Shown: in pieces, positions 18,613 to 28,195 of the stretch
Numbering within the stretch: position 1 is the stretch's first letter
Layout of the letters: every line of letters begins with the position of its first letter
NCBI GenBank assembly: GCA_014529675.2
Contig: CP076040.1
Coordinates: 2,561,894 to 2,625,893, forward strand
Direction of reading: 5' to 3'
Source of the DNA: Opitutia bacterium ISCC 52
GTDB lineage: Bacteria; Verrucomicrobiota; Verrucomicrobiia; Opitutales; UBA2995
Length of the DNA stretch: 64,000 nt
The notes under the pieces: model-generated
What the model saw: the letters and a program-made list of their open reading frames with translations, nothing else
What the model was told of the DNA's origin: nothing
Databases searched by the model: none
Position numbers and translations under genes: made by a program

Positions 18613-21600
18613 ATGGCTTCTAAGCACCCTGGTATCCAGCTTTTTCTTTCCAATCGTTTGGAGAATCTGGCAGATGCCTTAGTCACTCAAATGGGCGAGA
18701 ACCCAGGCCATCCGATGAGGCCAGACACCCTATTGATTCAGAATCGTGGGATGGCTAGATGGTTAAACCTTCGGATTGCAGATCAAACAGGTATTCAGAT
18801 GAATACTCGGTTCGTATATCCAAGATCCTTAATAGAAGATCTTCTGAATGGAGCCTTTCGAGTAGAGGCTAATGATACTCAGAGTCAGTTTTCGCAAGAG
18901 GTGCTATTCTGGAAAATTTATCATTCCTTACCTCGGTGGTCGAAGCACCCAAAATCTTTCTTATTAAAACGTTACTTGGCCTCCAACACCGAAGAGACGT
19001 CCTTTCTCCGACGTTACCAATTGGCAGCCAAGATTGCCCAACATTTTGACCAGCTACAAAATTACCGCCCTGACCTGGTGCGAAGCTGGATGAAACAGAA
19101 GGAGCCTGAAGATTGGAGAGCTGTCATCTGGAAGAACCTGACCGACAAAGCTGGGGAAAGACCCCCAGCACAGCTTTACCAAGAATTTTCAAGAGAAGCA
19201 GAAAAGCTGGATAAACGACCATCGAAGTGGCCGGATCAAATTCACATCTTTGCAGTTTCGTCATTACCCCCAACCTACATCGATCTCATTAAAACAGTAG
19301 CTCAGTGGCTACCGGTTAATATTTACCTGACCCAACCGTCACCTCTCTATTGGGGGGATCAGCTATCCAAAAAGAAACTTTTAAATGCCACGCAAACACC
19401 CGAAAAAACCGGGCACGGGCTATTGGGTAACCTGGGCCGGCAAGGACAAGATTTCCTGAATACCTTGATCGATGCAGAAGTCTTTGCTCATGATGACTCC
19501 GAATTTTTTGAAGCCCCTGGGCGAACTCATTTATTGCAGCAATTGCAAACCGACCTTTACCAGCTAGCACCTCCCAGTACCTCCAAACAGGAAACTGACG
19601 GAATCGGAATTCAGATAAAAAATTGCCACTCCGAAAGGCGCGAGATCGAGGTACTCAAAGATGTACTTCTGCAAAGATTCCAAGAAGACAAAGAACTTAA
19701 GCCTGATCAAATCGTCATCATGGCTCCCAATATAGAGGACTATGCAGCTTCTATTCGCTCGGTGTTTGGCGCGGATCGGAATTCCAAAGTCACACTCCCC
19801 TACTCTATTGCTGATTACAGTTCTCGATCTTCAAGCTCAGTAGCCCACGCAGTCCTAGCCTTACTCGAACTTCTACAAGGCCGATTTACTGCAAACGATG
19901 TAATGACCTTTGTTAATCTTCCCGCAGTCAGCGATAGTTTTGAGATTGGCCGAAAGGATATACACATACTTCGTACCTGGATTGAGGATACGAGCATCAG
20001 ATGGGGAATAGACGGGAAGCATCGAGTATCTGCATCCGGCACTTTCTTTGAACAGTATGCCTGGCAACCAGGTATAGACCGTCTCATTTCCGGCAGTTGT
20101 ATTCACCCCGATGAAACATCTGACTGGGATCCACTTCTTCCACATCCTCATATCGAAGGAAGCTCACTGGAGTTGTTGAACCGTTTTCTCGAATTGTGGC
20201 AATTCTTAGAACGAAACCAGACATTAGCCACGCAAGTACAACGCATTTCAAGCTGGTTGGAAACGATCAAGGAAATGATCACCTTCCTGTTTACTCGCCT
20301 GGATGCACACTATGAAGAATGTCAGTCCCTCTTGGATTTACTTTCAACACTGAGCCAAGAAATTGAAGTCGCCAAGGCGGACGACTCCTGCGACCTCAAA
20401 GTCATTCAAAACATCCTGGAAGATCGTTTAGCAAAGGATATTCAGGCCGGCAGCTTTTTCACCGGCAGCATCACCTTTTGCAGCATGATGCCGATGAGAA
20501 ATGTCCCAGCTAAATTTATTGGACTACTGGGAATGCGGGAAGATGCGTATCCTCGGCAGGAAATAAAAACGGAATTCAGTCAATGCCCTGACGGACCGAG
20601 AAATGGAGATCGATCACAAAGAGAAGACGACCGGTATTTGTTTCTCGAATCCATTCTCGCAGCAAGAAGTCAGTTATATATTTCATATACTGGAATCGAT
20701 AGTCAGACGCTCAATGAAGAGCCCGCATCCATTATAGTTGAAGAATTATTAGATACCCTGGATGATTACTATCGTTTTCCCAATGAGGAATCAGCACGCC
20801 AAGCCCTGGTAAAAACGGAACCTCTTCAAGCATTCAGTCCAAGTAATTTTGAAGAGGATGCTTCTCAAAGCTTTTCAGAAGAAAACCTGAGAGCAGCTCA
20901 AACCATGATTCAACCCCATTCAGTGAGTGAAGGTTTGAATATCCAATCCTCTTCAGAGGCACCCAACTACCCAGATTCAGTCTCAATCGATCAATTAAAA
21001 AAGTTCTTTTTGAATCCTAGCCAGTATTGGCTCTCCGAAATATTAGAAACCAATTTCCCGTATAATACTCAAAGCTTGGAGGATAGTGAGCCTATCGAAC
21101 CAAACAGCCTGGAGGTATACCAATGGGGTGAAGCCATCCTCAATGATCCTGACATTCTTTCAGGCAAGAGTGAGTATAAGTTAGAGTCATTACTACCCGT
21201 CGGTGCACTAGGCAAACTGGCCTATGAACGGCTAGCCCCACAGTTGAGTAAACTTTTGGAGCAATGGAAGGCTCTTCCTTCCGGAGAACCGGTGACAGTT
21301 CAACTAGACCAACAACTCGAAGAATTACATATTTCTGGAGCGATTGCTGGCGCGACAAATCGTAATTACAAGCACATGCGATTTGGTAAGATCCGCAGCG
21401 CAGATATTTTATCCGGATGGATCCGACACCTGTTTCTTTGTCAGCATTTGGAGGCGACCGAATTTAAAACGCATCTGATCGGTAAGGAGGCCACCTATTC
21501 CTTTGAGCGAGCCCAGGAGCCAGAAAAGCATCTTCTGGATCTCAAAAGATTATTCTTCCAGGGCCACTCAACCCCACTCCCATTCTTTGTACAAGCAGCT

Positions 21601-21843
21601 TATACTTTTTCCAAAGCCAGCCTACGCCCTTCTCCGCGGGCGAGGAAGACACCCATAGACCTTGCCTATGGAGAATTCACCAAGTGGGTGGAGCTTCCCT
21701 TCCTAATTCAAGGAGAGGCCTACAATCGATATAACCAATTGTGCTTTCCCGATCCCACAGAAGCATTAGCAGCGGATTTTGAAGACATTGCACTCAAGGT
21801 TTTTGGCCCAGCAATCGAACACATGGAAGGAGGTCTTCCATGA
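18613..21843 (+). CDS. recC: Exodeoxyribonuclease V gamma subunit RecC
   Basis: RecC is the scaffold and Chi-recognition subunit of the RecBCD helicase-nuclease that processes double-strand breaks. It starts PGIQLFLSNRLENLADALV and has LLIQNRGMARWLNLRIA, a hallmark of the RecC N-terminus. IVIMAPNIEDYAASI and FIGLLGMREDAYPRQ are further conserved RecC segments. Its 1076 residues fit the RecC size range. It has lost the helicase catalytic motifs, as RecC does. The stop overlaps the recB ATG (ATGA), giving a recC-recB-recD operon. Whether it recognises an E. coli-like Chi cannot be told from the sequence. Confidence 0.95.
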   Translation: MASKHPGIQLFLSNRLENLADALVTQMGENPGHPMRPDTLLIQNRGMARWLNLRIADQTGIQMNTRFVYPRSLIEDLLNGAFRVEANDTQSQFSQEVLFWKIYHSLPRWSKHPKSFLLKRYLASNTEETSFLRRYQLAAKIAQHFDQLQNYRPDLVRSWMKQKEPEDWRAVIWKNLTDKAGERPPAQLYQEFSREAEKLDKRPSKWPDQIHIFAVSSLPPTYIDLIKTVAQWLPVNIYLTQPSPLYWGDQLSKKKLLNATQTPEKTGHGLLGNLGRQGQDFLNTLIDAEVFAHDDSEFFEAPGRTHLLQQLQTDLYQLAPPSTSKQETDGIGIQIKNCHSERREIEVLKDVLLQRFQEDKELKPDQIVIMAPNIEDYAASIRSVFGADRNSKVTLPYSIADYSSRSSSSVAHAVLALLELLQGRFTANDVMTFVNLPAVSDSFEIGRKDIHILRTWIEDTSIRWGIDGKHRVSASGTFFEQYAWQPGIDRLISGSCIHPDETSDWDPLLPHPHIEGSSLELLNRFLELWQFLERNQTLATQVQRISSWLETIKEMITFLFTRLDAHYEECQSLLDLLSTLSQEIEVAKADDSCDLKVIQNILEDRLAKDIQAGSFFTGSITFCSMMPMRNVPAKFIGLLGMREDAYPRQEIKTEFSQCPDGPRNGDRSQREDDRYLFLESILAARSQLYISYTGIDSQTLNEEPASIIVEELLDTLDDYYRFPNEESARQALVKTEPLQAFSPSNFEEDASQSFSEENLRAAQTMIQPHSVSEGLNIQSSSEAPNYPDSVSIDQLKKFFLNPSQYWLSEILETNFPYNTQSLEDSEPIEPNSLEVYQWGEAILNDPDILSGKSEYKLESLLPVGALGKLAYERLAPQLSKLLEQWKALPSGEPVTVQLDQQLEELHISGAIAGATNRNYKHMRFGKIRSADILSGWIRHLFLCQHLEATEFKTHLIGKEATYSFERAQEPEKHLLDLKRLFFQGHSTPLPFFVQAAYTFSKASLRPSPRARKTPIDLAYGEFTKWVELPFLIQGEAYNRYNQLCFPDPTEALAADFEDIALKVFGPAIEHMEGGLP

Positions 21844-24800
21844 TAGATCGAGAATTCCAAATCACTTCGACTCCGGTAATCCCAGGAATTACATTCCTTG
21901 AAGCAAGTGCTGGAACAGGAAAGACCTATACCATTTCTAGGTTGGTGGTTCGGCTCATCGCAGAAAAGAATCTGACGATTTCCAACATACTGGTAATGAC
22001 TTTCACTGAAGCGGCAACCAAGGAGCTAAAAGACAGGATTCGGAAAGCGGTTCAGGAAACCCTTCAAGGACTGACTCAACCTGAAACAACCGATCTGCTC
22101 GCTAAACAATACCAGGAAACGCCGGATGAGCTGATCGAAATCGCTAAACGGTTAAGGACAGCCTTAGCGACCTTTGATGAGGCAGCCATTTTTACGATCC
22201 ACGGGTTTTGCCATCGAACCTTGAGCGAGTTTGCCTTCGAAGGAAACCGATTATTCGAAGCTACCCTGATTAAGGAACCTACTCCACTATGGAGAGAATC
22301 GGTTCATGACTACTGGAGGAAAAGCTTTTACGAAAGTGATGGATTCATTTCTTCCGTGCTTCAACACCATAGACAAACTCCTGAAACGGTTCTTAGTGAC
22401 CTACTAACAACCAATAGGCATCCTCTGATTGAAGTTCTACCGACTACTAGTAATGCGGAGTATCAGAACACAATTGAAGCCCTGCGCGATACCTGGGCTG
22501 ATCTCAAAGTCTGTCTCGAAAAAGAACGAACAGTTGTTCAGGAAGTTCTAGAACAAGGTGCTGTATTCAAAAAATCCCTGCGCGATTCAATTCCCGAGAT
22601 CCAAAGGACCATTCAAGATCATTTCCCTGCCAGCCCTAATCCAAGTTGGCTCAACACTATCCAGGCACTTGCGACGTCGAATCTTCAATCGCAGTTCATG
22701 CAGCGGCACCAAGATACGCCCTTAACCGCGACGTTTTTTGAAATATGCGAAACATGGAATGCCCTGGTTATACAATTCCTCCACCAGCATCTCTTTCATT
22801 CTATCGGTCAAGTTCGGGAATCATTTGCTCATACAAAAGAAACCGAGAACTTGCTAACCTTCGATGACCTGCTACCAGCTATCCTTAGCAATCTGGAAAC
22901 AGAAAATGGTAGTCGCTTACAAGGACGCATTCAGGGAACCTACCAAGCGGCCTTGATCGATGAATTCCAAGACACTGATCCTCGGCAGACAGAGATGTTC
23001 AGAAGACTATTCGTTTCACCTGAACACTTCCTCTTTCTTATCGGTGACCCCAAACAAGCCATATACAAATTTCGCGGAGCGGATATCTTTAGCTACCTGA
23101 ATGCCAGGTCTCTAGCAAAAGACAATTATACACTGTCAAAGAATTGGCGATCCGACCCCAAACTCATCGAGGCGGTAAATGGATTATTCTCTCTTTCAGG
23201 AATGCCTTTTCTCTTCGAAGAAATTGCATTCTTAAAATCTTCAGCAGCGCTGGAGGGAGGCAATTTCACCATCAAGGAGCAATTACCAGAATTACCCTTA
23301 AAATTTTGTTACCTTGAATCCAAAGATGCCAAAGCCATCAACAATGTTTCCGCAAAGGAAACCATTCGCACTGCGGTCACCCAAGAAATACTCAGATTGC
23401 TTGGTGGATCAGCCCAATTAAAAGGAAAGAATGTAGAGCCATCAGATATCGCTATACTTTCCCGATCCAATCGTGAAGCGCATGAACTGAGAATGGTATT
23501 ATCGGAAAATGGAATACCTTCTGTTATTTACTCGGATCAGACGGTATTTGAAACGGAGGACGCTTCCATCTTTCAAATATTACTCAACTGCCTTTTAGAA
23601 CCCAGTCGTATGGATTGGATCAGAGGCCTCTATGTAACGTCATGGTTTAACTGGTCAGCAAAGACCGTATCGGAGCACAATTGGACGGAAATCCAAGAAC
23701 ACTTTTTTGCACTTCATAGGCGCTGGCAAGAGGTCGGCATATTGAAAGCGCTAGATGAATGGATCAGTTGGAGTGACATCAAGACCGCCCTACTAAGTCA
23801 GGTTGGAGGGGAAAGAAACCTGACTAATCTTTTACATTTGGTCGAACTGGTGAGCAAGGCCGAATTGGACATGAAGCTCAGCCCAATGCCACTTCTAGAA
23901 TGGGTTTCCAAATCCATGACGGATCCAGACAAAGAACGAGATGACTTCATCACTCGTTTAGAAAGCGATGACCAAGCGGTACAAATTGTAACCATTCATA
24001 AAAGCAAGGGACTTCAATACCCAATCGTGTTCGTACCTTTCGCATGGAATGCCCCATTCAGTCGCAGTAATGATGCTTGGATATACCACAAACAAAAGCA
24101 TGAGGGCCGACTGGTCTACGACAACAGGTCAGACCCCGATCATGAGGATGAAATTCAATATAGGAAAGAAGAGCTCTCAGATGGAGTTCGATTGCTCTAC
24201 GTAGCTCTTACACGAGCTGAAAACTGCTGCTACCTGTTCTGGGGACATTTCAAGAACCAGGAAAACTCATCGATTGGCCACTTGTTGGGTTTAGGTAATC
24301 TAACAACTGAACCACAATATGGGAGCACCGAAGAAGCTCTTGAGGCCTTAAAATCAAAATCGCTCCCCGGTTTGGAGATACTGGACACGAAAGTAATGGC
24401 AGAACCGTCATCCTCAAGCTTCAGTCGCTACGAAGAAGTGGGTAAGCTGAAATGCAATAAGCTCAGCAGGACTATTGATCGAGGTTTTCAGATCTCCAGC
24501 TTCTCCTCCTTGGCAACCGGCTTTAGAGAAGCGATTGACGAGAGTGTCACAGAGGATGAAGAAGGCATCAAATTGACGGAAGATGAAGAGAGCACTCCTT
24601 CCATATATTCCTTACCTAAAGGAACCGTAGCTGGGAATTTAGTGCACGATGTATTGGAACTTTGTGACTTCACGGATCCTGATACGTTAAATTCGGCTAT
24701 AAAAAAGGTGGGGCAATCCTCCTTAATAAAGGACCCATGGCTGCCCATTATGGAGACACACCTTGAGCAACTTCTTAGAACTCCCCTTCCCCATCCGCAG

Positions 24801-25328
24801 GGCAATATTCAATTATCCAAAATAGAACCTAAGCAATGTTTGAAGGAAAGCGAATTTCATTTTCCTACTCGAACTACCTCTACTCGGGAACTACTTAACT
24901 ACTTTAAATCGAAAGCTGGAGATAACTTTGGATCTGCACTTCCCGAAATAGAAAACTGGAACGAATACCGTCTGAATGGCTTTCTCAGAGGCTTCATTGA
25001 TCTCCTGTTCGAATGGGAAGGAAAATACTACATACTCGACTGGAAATCGAATTGGTTGGGCAACCAGGCAGAGGACTACGACCAAGAGGCCATGACTCAT
25101 GCCATCGCCCATCATGCTTATTTCCTACAGTATTACCTCTATACCCTCGCGACAGTAAGGTATCTCCAACTCCGCCTTCCTAAATTCGATTACGAGAAGG
25201 ACTTTGGAGGCGTCTTTTATCTATTCGTAAGAGGAATAGATCCAAACCACCCAGGGTCAGGTGTATACTTTGATCGACCAGAACTCAGGGCTATTCAAGA
25301 ACTGGATACTCTTTTCCAAAAGAATTAA
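21840..25328 (+). CDS. recB: Exodeoxyribonuclease V beta subunit RecB
   Basis: RecB is the 3'-5' SF1A helicase and the nuclease of RecBCD. The Walker A motif ASAGTGKT is at residues 22-29, motif II is LIDEFQDTDPRQ, motif III-IV is GDPKQAIYKFRGADI, motif V is VTIHKSKGLQYPIVFVP and motif VI is VRLLYVALTRAE. The C-terminal nuclease domain shows the metal-binding His in GNLVHDVLEL (about residue 935), Asp in LRGFIDLLFE and the Asp-x-Lys of YILDWKSNWLG (about 1066). All catalytic parts are present. Length 1162 residues. Confidence 0.97.
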   Translation: MIDREFQITSTPVIPGITFLEASAGTGKTYTISRLVVRLIAEKNLTISNILVMTFTEAATKELKDRIRKAVQETLQGLTQPETTDLLAKQYQETPDELIEIAKRLRTALATFDEAAIFTIHGFCHRTLSEFAFEGNRLFEATLIKEPTPLWRESVHDYWRKSFYESDGFISSVLQHHRQTPETVLSDLLTTNRHPLIEVLPTTSNAEYQNTIEALRDTWADLKVCLEKERTVVQEVLEQGAVFKKSLRDSIPEIQRTIQDHFPASPNPSWLNTIQALATSNLQSQFMQRHQDTPLTATFFEICETWNALVIQFLHQHLFHSIGQVRESFAHTKETENLLTFDDLLPAILSNLETENGSRLQGRIQGTYQAALIDEFQDTDPRQTEMFRRLFVSPEHFLFLIGDPKQAIYKFRGADIFSYLNARSLAKDNYTLSKNWRSDPKLIEAVNGLFSLSGMPFLFEEIAFLKSSAALEGGNFTIKEQLPELPLKFCYLESKDAKAINNVSAKETIRTAVTQEILRLLGGSAQLKGKNVEPSDIAILSRSNREAHELRMVLSENGIPSVIYSDQTVFETEDASIFQILLNCLLEPSRMDWIRGLYVTSWFNWSAKTVSEHNWTEIQEHFFALHRRWQEVGILKALDEWISWSDIKTALLSQVGGERNLTNLLHLVELVSKAELDMKLSPMPLLEWVSKSMTDPDKERDDFITRLESDDQAVQIVTIHKSKGLQYPIVFVPFAWNAPFSRSNDAWIYHKQKHEGRLVYDNRSDPDHEDEIQYRKEELSDGVRLLYVALTRAENCCYLFWGHFKNQENSSIGHLLGLGNLTTEPQYGSTEEALEALKSKSLPGLEILDTKVMAEPSSSSFSRYEEVGKLKCNKLSRTIDRGFQISSFSSLATGFREAIDESVTEDEEGIKLTEDEESTPSIYSLPKGTVAGNLVHDVLELCDFTDPDTLNSAIKKVGQSSLIKDPWLPIMETHLEQLLRTPLPHPQGNIQLSKIEPKQCLKESEFHFPTRTTSTRELLNYFKSKAGDNFGSALPEIENWNEYRLNGFLRGFIDLLFEWEGKYYILDWKSNWLGNQAEDYDQEAMTHAIAHHAYFLQYYLYTLATVRYLQLRLPKFDYEKDFGGVFYLFVRGIDPNHPGSGVYFDRPELRAIQELDTLFQKN

Positions 25329-25331
25329 ACC

Positions 25332-27035
25332 GTGGCTACTTTTGATCATAATCCATCACTAAATACGCTTGACCTGTCAGTGGGACGTTTACTCAGAGCA
25401 CGTTCAAAAGATGATTCTGAAATAGTCGAGTTAGCAGGATCACTTACAAGCCATGCGCTCCGGCAAGGCCACGTCTGCTTGGATCTAGATGAGCTACAGA
25501 ATTCCATCCCCCTAGAATATTCTAAATCAGATAGCTTAAAAGATATATCCCCCAAGCTCCGAAGTCATACTTCCGTCGGAAGCGAAAGCCACACCACACG
25601 TCCCCTTATATTATCCAAAGCTAACAAACTTTATTTTCATCGTTACTGGCACTACGAACAAAAGCTCATCAAAGCCATACAGGATAGAATCCAATGCACA
25701 CCAGACAAGGATTCAAAAGAGATAGCCATTACGGATTCGTTAGGAAATGATCAAAAGCGTGCAGTCAGGTTAGCAACCCAATCCCTGCTCACTCTAATCT
25801 CCGGCGGTCCAGGCACAGGTAAAACTACGACCGTCCTGTACGTCCTCGCATCCCTCCAAGAAAGAAATAAGGACGAACCCTTAAAGATCGCTTTGGCTGC
25901 CCCCACAGGAAAAGCCGCTCAGCGAATACAAGAATCGCTCGAATCAGGATTAGAGAAACTGCCCCTATCAGAAGCTTCCAAGGATCAGATCACGACAAGC
26001 GCCTCTACCATTCATCGGCTACTTGGCTACAAAAGAAACTCCTCCCAGTTCCAACACAATGAAAACAATCCCCTCCCCTTTGATGTAGTCATTGTAGACG
26101 AGGCATCGATGCTCGACCTTCTACTGTTCACAAAACTATTGGGCGCCCTTAAAACTGAGACTCGTCTTATTCTATTGGGAGACAGCCATCAACTTTCCAG
26201 CGTAGAAGCAGGATCGATCTTCGGAGATCTCATGGTAGCCAGTCATTCCAATCAAAACCTTGGAAAGCACACCGTAGAATTGAAAGAAAATTTTCGATTC
26301 GGAAATGACAGCAAACTGTACCAAGCCTGCGAATACATTAAGCATGGTAAAAGCGAACAGACCTTGGCACTCTTAGAGGAAGGCTCTGAGAATCTAACAT
26401 CGAAGACACTCCCATCGAACAATCGATTAATATCTGAATTAGAGCAGTCTTTTGCAGATCACTTTGTATCCCTTACGCAATTAACTGATCCTCAAATAGC
26501 ATTAAATGCTTTGTCGAACACCTGTCTCCTTACACCTCTAAGGAAGGGACCTTACGGCGTGGAAGGATTAAACCAAGCCATGGAGACCCTCGTTAGGAAC
26601 CGCCTCCAAACGTTGGATAAGCAGCGACACTTCAATGGACAGCCGATTCTGGTAACGGCAAACAGTTACACCCAGGGCCTTTTCAATGGGGATCTTGGGA
26701 TCATAATGCAGGCAGAAGACGAGCCTGACTCTTTATTCGCTTACTTCCCGGACGAAAACGAAGAAACCAAACGGCACCCACTTTCAGCCCTGCCGGCTTT
26801 TGAATCCGCTTACGCTTTTACCGTTCACAAATCCCAAGGGTCGGAGTATAAAAATGTAGTCCTCATACTTCCTTCAATTGAATCTCCAATCCTCAGCCAG
26901 GAACTGATTTACACGGCCATTTCTCGCAGTCGAAACAGAGCAGAGATTTGGGGAGAGACAGAGTCATTAAAAATGGCGATTAATAATCCGACCAGACGAA
27001 CCTCTGGCATTCTAGACTACTTAACCGCTCACTAA
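25332..27035 (+). CDS. recD: Exodeoxyribonuclease V alpha subunit RecD
   Basis: RecD is the 5'-3' SF1B helicase of RecBCD. Walker A is SGGPGTGKTTT (about residue 158), Walker B is VVIVDEASMLDLLLF, motif III is LILLGDSHQLSSVEAG, and the C-terminal motifs are FTVHKSQGSEYKNVVL and LIYTAISRSR. The length of 567 residues is normal. The start is GTG at 25332, three bases after the recB stop; no in-frame ATG lies before the N-terminal domain. It is the last gene of the recCBD operon and runs nearly into a uracil-DNA-glycosylase fragment on the other strand (2-base gap). Confidence 0.96.
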   Translation: MATFDHNPSLNTLDLSVGRLLRARSKDDSEIVELAGSLTSHALRQGHVCLDLDELQNSIPLEYSKSDSLKDISPKLRSHTSVGSESHTTRPLILSKANKLYFHRYWHYEQKLIKAIQDRIQCTPDKDSKEIAITDSLGNDQKRAVRLATQSLLTLISGGPGTGKTTTVLYVLASLQERNKDEPLKIALAAPTGKAAQRIQESLESGLEKLPLSEASKDQITTSASTIHRLLGYKRNSSQFQHNENNPLPFDVVIVDEASMLDLLLFTKLLGALKTETRLILLGDSHQLSSVEAGSIFGDLMVASHSNQNLGKHTVELKENFRFGNDSKLYQACEYIKHGKSEQTLALLEEGSENLTSKTLPSNNRLISELEQSFADHFVSLTQLTDPQIALNALSNTCLLTPLRKGPYGVEGLNQAMETLVRNRLQTLDKQRHFNGQPILVTANSYTQGLFNGDLGIIMQAEDEPDSLFAYFPDENEETKRHPLSALPAFESAYAFTVHKSQGSEYKNVVLILPSIESPILSQELIYTAISRSRNRAEIWGETESLKMAINNPTRRTSGILDYLTAH

Positions 27036-27037
27036 GC

Positions 27038-27424
27038 TCAGGAAACTTGCTTTAGTATCTGAGCAAAATCCGAGTGATCCCTTATCTTCTTGAGAGCCTT
27101 TTGAGTAAGTGTTTTTCCTGGCTCCATTCGGTGCCATGTCGATGCACCCGATGGATGAGGTAATGGAATTAGAGTGAATGAAGCTCCGTATAATTCGGCC
27201 TGGAATGATTGACCGATAACCTCTGTTAATTTCCCAAAATCAAGAAATTGCTGAATAGCCAATTTACCCACCGGAATTAACAAACTAGGTTTCATTAGCT
27301 TGAGTTCTTCCTTCAACCACTGAGCGCAATTCTCAATTTCTGTAGCATCGGGAACCCGATCGCCTGGCCGTAGTTGACCAACTCTCAAAGAGCGATTCTC
27401 CCTTTGAAAGAAAAGTTGCAGCCC
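27038..27424 (-). pseudogene. Uracil-DNA glycosylase-superfamily fragment, C-terminal half
   Basis: The open frame runs from a TGA at 27425-27427 and encodes RPGDRVP, then IENCAQWLKEEL, LLIPVGKLAIQQFL and the late motif LPHPSGASTWHR, as in family 4/5-type and related uracil-DNA glycosylases. Intact proteins of this group have about 200 residues, with a catalytic GExPG motif and Fe-S cysteines upstream. That half is missing, and none of the minus-strand frames immediately upstream shows it. A TTG at 27388 could start a 116-residue product, but it would lack the first catalytic motif. I read it as a truncated gene next to a second decayed gene. Confidence 0.65.
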
Positions 27425-27478
27425 TCATTCAGGCGGACCTAAAGGCAGATGAGTAAATTAGATAGGCTGCAATCGATC

Positions 27479-27691
27479 ATGATCAAAACAGTCATCGTTC
27501 TTTGTGTCTTATTTGCACCTTACTTCTTTAGCGGCTAATGAGCCCGATACGGTTGGTGTAACAAAAGGAACTTCGATTGGATCTTCATACCAAAAAATTG
27601 GACCTTTAACAGCTTCGAGGTTGAATCCTCAATTCTCTCCGATCACCGTCTGATCAAAGCCGACTTATGCATACCACTTGTTGAGCCATGA
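27479..27691 (+). pseudogene. Remnant of a secreted endonuclease/exonuclease/phosphatase-family protein
   Basis: One reading frame holds a signal-peptide-like start (MIKTVIVLCVLFAPYFFSG, ATG at 27479), then TAA and TGA stops at 27536-27541. The same frame reopens with RNFDWIFIPKNWTFNSFEV and ILSDHRLIKADL, ending in TGA at 27689-27691. The DWIF...SDHR pattern is the C-terminal end of endonuclease/exonuclease/phosphatase proteins, where SDH carries catalytic Asp and His. The 200 or so residues expected between signal peptide and tail are absent, so this looks like a gene with a large internal deletion. Its final stop overlaps the next ATG. Confidence 0.5.
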
Positions 27692-28188
27692 CAATTCGCA
27701 CAGCACTTGAAACCGATCTCCAAGCGATTGTAGATATCTACAACCAGGCAGTTAGCTTGGGCAACGCAACTGCAGATACTGAACCGACGAACATTGAGTC
27801 CAAGCGAAGATGGCTGGCCGCACATTCAGTAGACCAACATCCGGTTTATGTAGAAGAATCAGAAGGGGTTGTTCGGGGCTGGTGTAGTTTAAGTCCGTAT
27901 CGAGCAGGCAGAAAAGCTCTTCGATATACAGCGGAGATCAGCTATTACGTAGACAACCAATGCCAAAGACAGGGCATTGCATCACGCATGATTGAACACG
28001 CCATGCAAGATTGCTCACGACTGAATATTAAAACACTCTTTGCAATCATCCTCGATACGAACCAAGGGAGTATATCCCTCTTAAAGAAGTTCGGATTTGA
28101 AGAATGGGCTTACATGCCTGGAGTCGCTGATTTCGACGGAGCCGAATGCGGTCACACTTATCTGGGCAAGCGAGTAGAGAGAATCTAG
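27688..28188 (+). CDS. GNAT acetyltransferase, phosphinothricin/methionine-sulfone acetyltransferase-like
   Basis: This 166-residue acetyltransferase begins MTIRTALETDLQAIVDIYNQ, the usual start of the Pat/MddA group. It carries AEISYYVDNQCQRQGIASRM for acetyl-CoA binding and LDTNQGSISLLKKFGFEEW near the end, closing with a HTYLGKR strand. Members acetylate the amino group of glutamate-like compounds such as methionine sulfone or phosphinothricin, but many have unknown substrates. The ATG overlaps the stop of the decayed upstream gene, so in the ancestral state they were probably co-transcribed. The present promoter is not obvious. Confidence 0.85.
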   Translation: MTIRTALETDLQAIVDIYNQAVSLGNATADTEPTNIESKRRWLAAHSVDQHPVYVEESEGVVRGWCSLSPYRAGRKALRYTAEISYYVDNQCQRQGIASRMIEHAMQDCSRLNIKTLFAIILDTNQGSISLLKKFGFEEWAYMPGVADFDGAECGHTYLGKRVERI

Positions 28189-28195
28189 AGTCAAA

